From an uncultured Sphingomonas sp. (lineage in GTDB: Bacteria > Pseudomonadota > Alphaproteobacteria > Sphingomonadales > Sphingomonadaceae), in contig CAKTFL010000006.1 of assembly GCA_934555855.1 (NCBI GenBank), forward strand, positions 1 through 15,654: 15,654 nt of DNA, given 5' to 3'. Below the pieces are notes generated by a model. The model made no database searches and was not told the DNA's origin. It worked only from the letters and a program-made list of their open reading frames with translations. The translations under genes and the position numbers were made by a program. The stretch's first letter is position 1; every line of letters starts with the position of its first letter. Below, in pieces: positions 14,631 through 15,654 of this stretch.

Positions 14631-14759
14631 TTCGGGGTGAGAATTCTTAGACGCCGCACAGTGCGCCTGCGCAGCCGATCTATAAATGGATGGCGAGAAC
14701 TGGAAAGCGGCGAAGGGTACGCGAATGTCGTCTTGTGGGTTTTTACTCTAGTGGGAAGA

Positions 14760-15065
14760 TCAACGCTCTACGCCCGGGACCGTCCCGCGACCAAACAGCG
14801 GTACCCAGATGTGCTCGACCACGAAGGGTCGGGCGGGTTCACCTGAAGAAAATGAGACGTCCATCTGATCAAGGAGTGCGTTCCAATCAAAGTCCGGATC
14901 GGATAGCGTCGACTGCAATTCAGCCTTGAGACCATCCCGCTGCCGGCTGTCCGCGCGGGTCGCCACCGCGCCGATATAGCTTTGCTGATCGGCTTCGCTC
15001 TCGGCCACATTGGCGGAGAAGGTGGTTTCCAGCAAATTCTCGATATACGGAGTAGCGTGCTTCAT
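14760..15065 (-). CDS. Small hypothetical protein, about 101 residues
   Basis: The protein is soluble and acidic in its first two thirds. Features include YIENLLETTFSANVAESEAD near the start, RDGLKAELQSTLSDPDFDW in the middle and ARPFVVEHIWVPLFG near the end. The regular helix-like pattern and GC-rich third positions support a real gene. AAGG lies 7 nt before the ATG at 15065. The family is not recognised with certainty. The general look, an acidic small protein with a conserved FV-x-E/D-x-IW-x-P-L-F segment, recalls immunity-type proteins, which is only an impression. It is convergent with the TraB/GumN-like gene, 129 bp from its end. Confidence 0.6.
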   Translation of the reverse strand: MKHATPYIENLLETTFSANVAESEADQQSYIGAVATRADSRQRDGLKAELQSTLSDPDFDWNALLDQMDVSFSSGEPARPFVVEHIWVPLFGRGTVPGVER

Positions 15066-15422
15066 TGCATGACCTTAGCGGGGTACTTGGCGGATCAGCT
15101 GTTGTTGCCCGTTTGCCCTAGCCAGCGCGTGTGCCTTCACGACTGTCAAGCATCACAGCATAGCCGGACGGCGGCCGACATCATTGAGCGGTTCGTCGGT
15201 CGGAGACCGAGTTTTGCGGAGCAGTCAACTGGTGGTTACCTCGTGCAGGTTGGGTGAGGGTCGTTCCTGAACGGATGTCCGAAGTTGAGGAGTCGATAAG
15301 CCAGCGTGAACGTCGGCTTCTGGTTCCACTCGCGGCGGCAAGAGACGCATAATGACCAGAGAAGCTGATATTAGCTCGTTCGCCATGCGATCGGACGCTG
15401 CCAATCCCGATCAGTCCTGCTA
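15066..15422. other. Gap without a recognisable gene
   Basis: About 357 bp hold no credible coding region. The one recurring element is TGAACGGATGTCCG at 15268-15281, a member of the dispersed motif family. The stretch ends at the probable edge of the insertion sequence. Confidence 0.45.
15268..15281. repeat. Dispersed short motif TGAACGGATGTCCG, further copy
   Basis: It shares the first 14 bases of copy 1 apart from one base, and continues AAGTTGAGG, similar to the sequence after the 13454 copy. Confidence 0.42.
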
Positions 15423-15654
15423 GGGTCAGGACTCGTTGATCACAGCCAGAAGATGACGGTGGCAGCGAGGGCTATGGCGGAGAAGAAGGCGGTTGGGCAC
15501 CGATCGTAGCGTGTGGCGATCCGGCGCCGATCCTTGAGGCGGCCGAACATGATCTCGATGCGACTACGACGCCGGTAGCGGCGCTTGTCGTATCTGACCG
15601 GCTCGTTGCGCGATCGGCGGCCCGGATGCAGGGCTGGATGCCCTTGGCCTGGAG
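15423..15654 (-). mobile_element. IS5-family insertion sequence, right-hand part running off the window
   Basis: The transposase 3' end (stop at 15440) lies next to an end-like sequence GGGTCAGGACTCGTTGATCA preceded by CTA. Members of the IS427 group of IS5 insert at TA-containing sites, so the edge is placed near 15423. The other end and any target duplication are outside the window. Confidence 0.7.
15440..15654 (-). pseudogene. IS5-family (IS427-like) DDE transposase, C-terminal part, frameshifted
   Basis: The last 60-odd codons read GRRSRNEPVRYDKRRYRRR, then RIEIMFGRLKDRRRIATRYD and a closing TAFFSAIALAATVIFWL and stop. This is the hallmark end of IS5/IS427 transposases, including the RIEIMFGRLKD segment that carries the DDE glutamate. 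Upstream of about 15621 the matching frame shifts: LQAKGIQPCI at 15625-15654 is in another frame. TGCATCCGGGCC would need one more C to read CIPGR through, so a 1-base loss in the CCCGG at 15621-15625 is likely. The break is too close to the C-terminus for the programmed frameshift known in this group. The copy is probably inactive, unless this is a sequencing error. Confidence 0.72.

Noticed and set aside
1..15654. CRISPR array, tRNA or rRNA genes
   Set aside because: I saw no regularly spaced repeats, tRNA cloverleaf-like segments or rRNA-like stretches on either strand.

Overview
The window is GC-rich throughout its coding parts. Its protein repertoire suggests an alphaproteobacterium of the Sphingomonas type: a periplasmic KatB-like catalase with an ankyrin partner, SDR/epoxide-hydrolase genes, a TraB/GumN-family exported protein and an IS5-family insertion sequence. 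The genus is inferred from gene style; no rRNA or other marker is present.

Region 1 (1-2724, minus strand) is a type III CBASS anti-phage operon. In transcription order it holds a CdnC-type cyclic-oligonucleotide synthase, a bacterial HORMA protein (Cap7), a TRIP13/Pch2-like AAA+ ATPase (Cap6) and the N-terminus of an effector cut by the window edge. That effector does not look like the usual NucC. It looks like a PD-(D/E)xK nuclease of the DUF4297/Cap4 kind. The first three genes are tightly packed.

Region 2 (2743-5082, plus strand) is divergent from CBASS across an AT-rich intergenic stretch of roughly 100 bp. It is a compact four-gene operon with overlapping stops and starts: ribbon-helix-helix protein, GNAT acetyltransferase, XRE-type HTH protein and ImmA/IrrE metallopeptidase. 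The last two resemble the CapH/CapP pair known to control some CBASS operons in response to DNA damage. The RHH and GNAT members are additional. A perfect 12-bp palindrome lies in the shared promoter region. This is the most interesting part of the window.

Region 3 (about 5083-6897) is loose accessory DNA: a small unknown ORF (5374-5598), an Imm11/DUF1629-like immunity protein (minus strand) coupled to an uncertain 76-codon ORF, and copies of a short dispersed motif.

Region 4 (6898-13320) holds oxidative-stress and redox genes. These are a katB-ankB operon (minus) with a hairpin and a 10-base homopolymer between the genes; a short-chain dehydrogenase (plus); and a convergent two-gene operon made of an unusual SDR-catalase-like fusion followed by an epoxide-hydrolase-like alpha/beta hydrolase.

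Region 5 (13321-15654) has an exported TraB/GumN-family protein, a small unknown protein, a stretch with no gene, and the 3' end of an IS5-family transposase that appears frameshifted and runs off the window.
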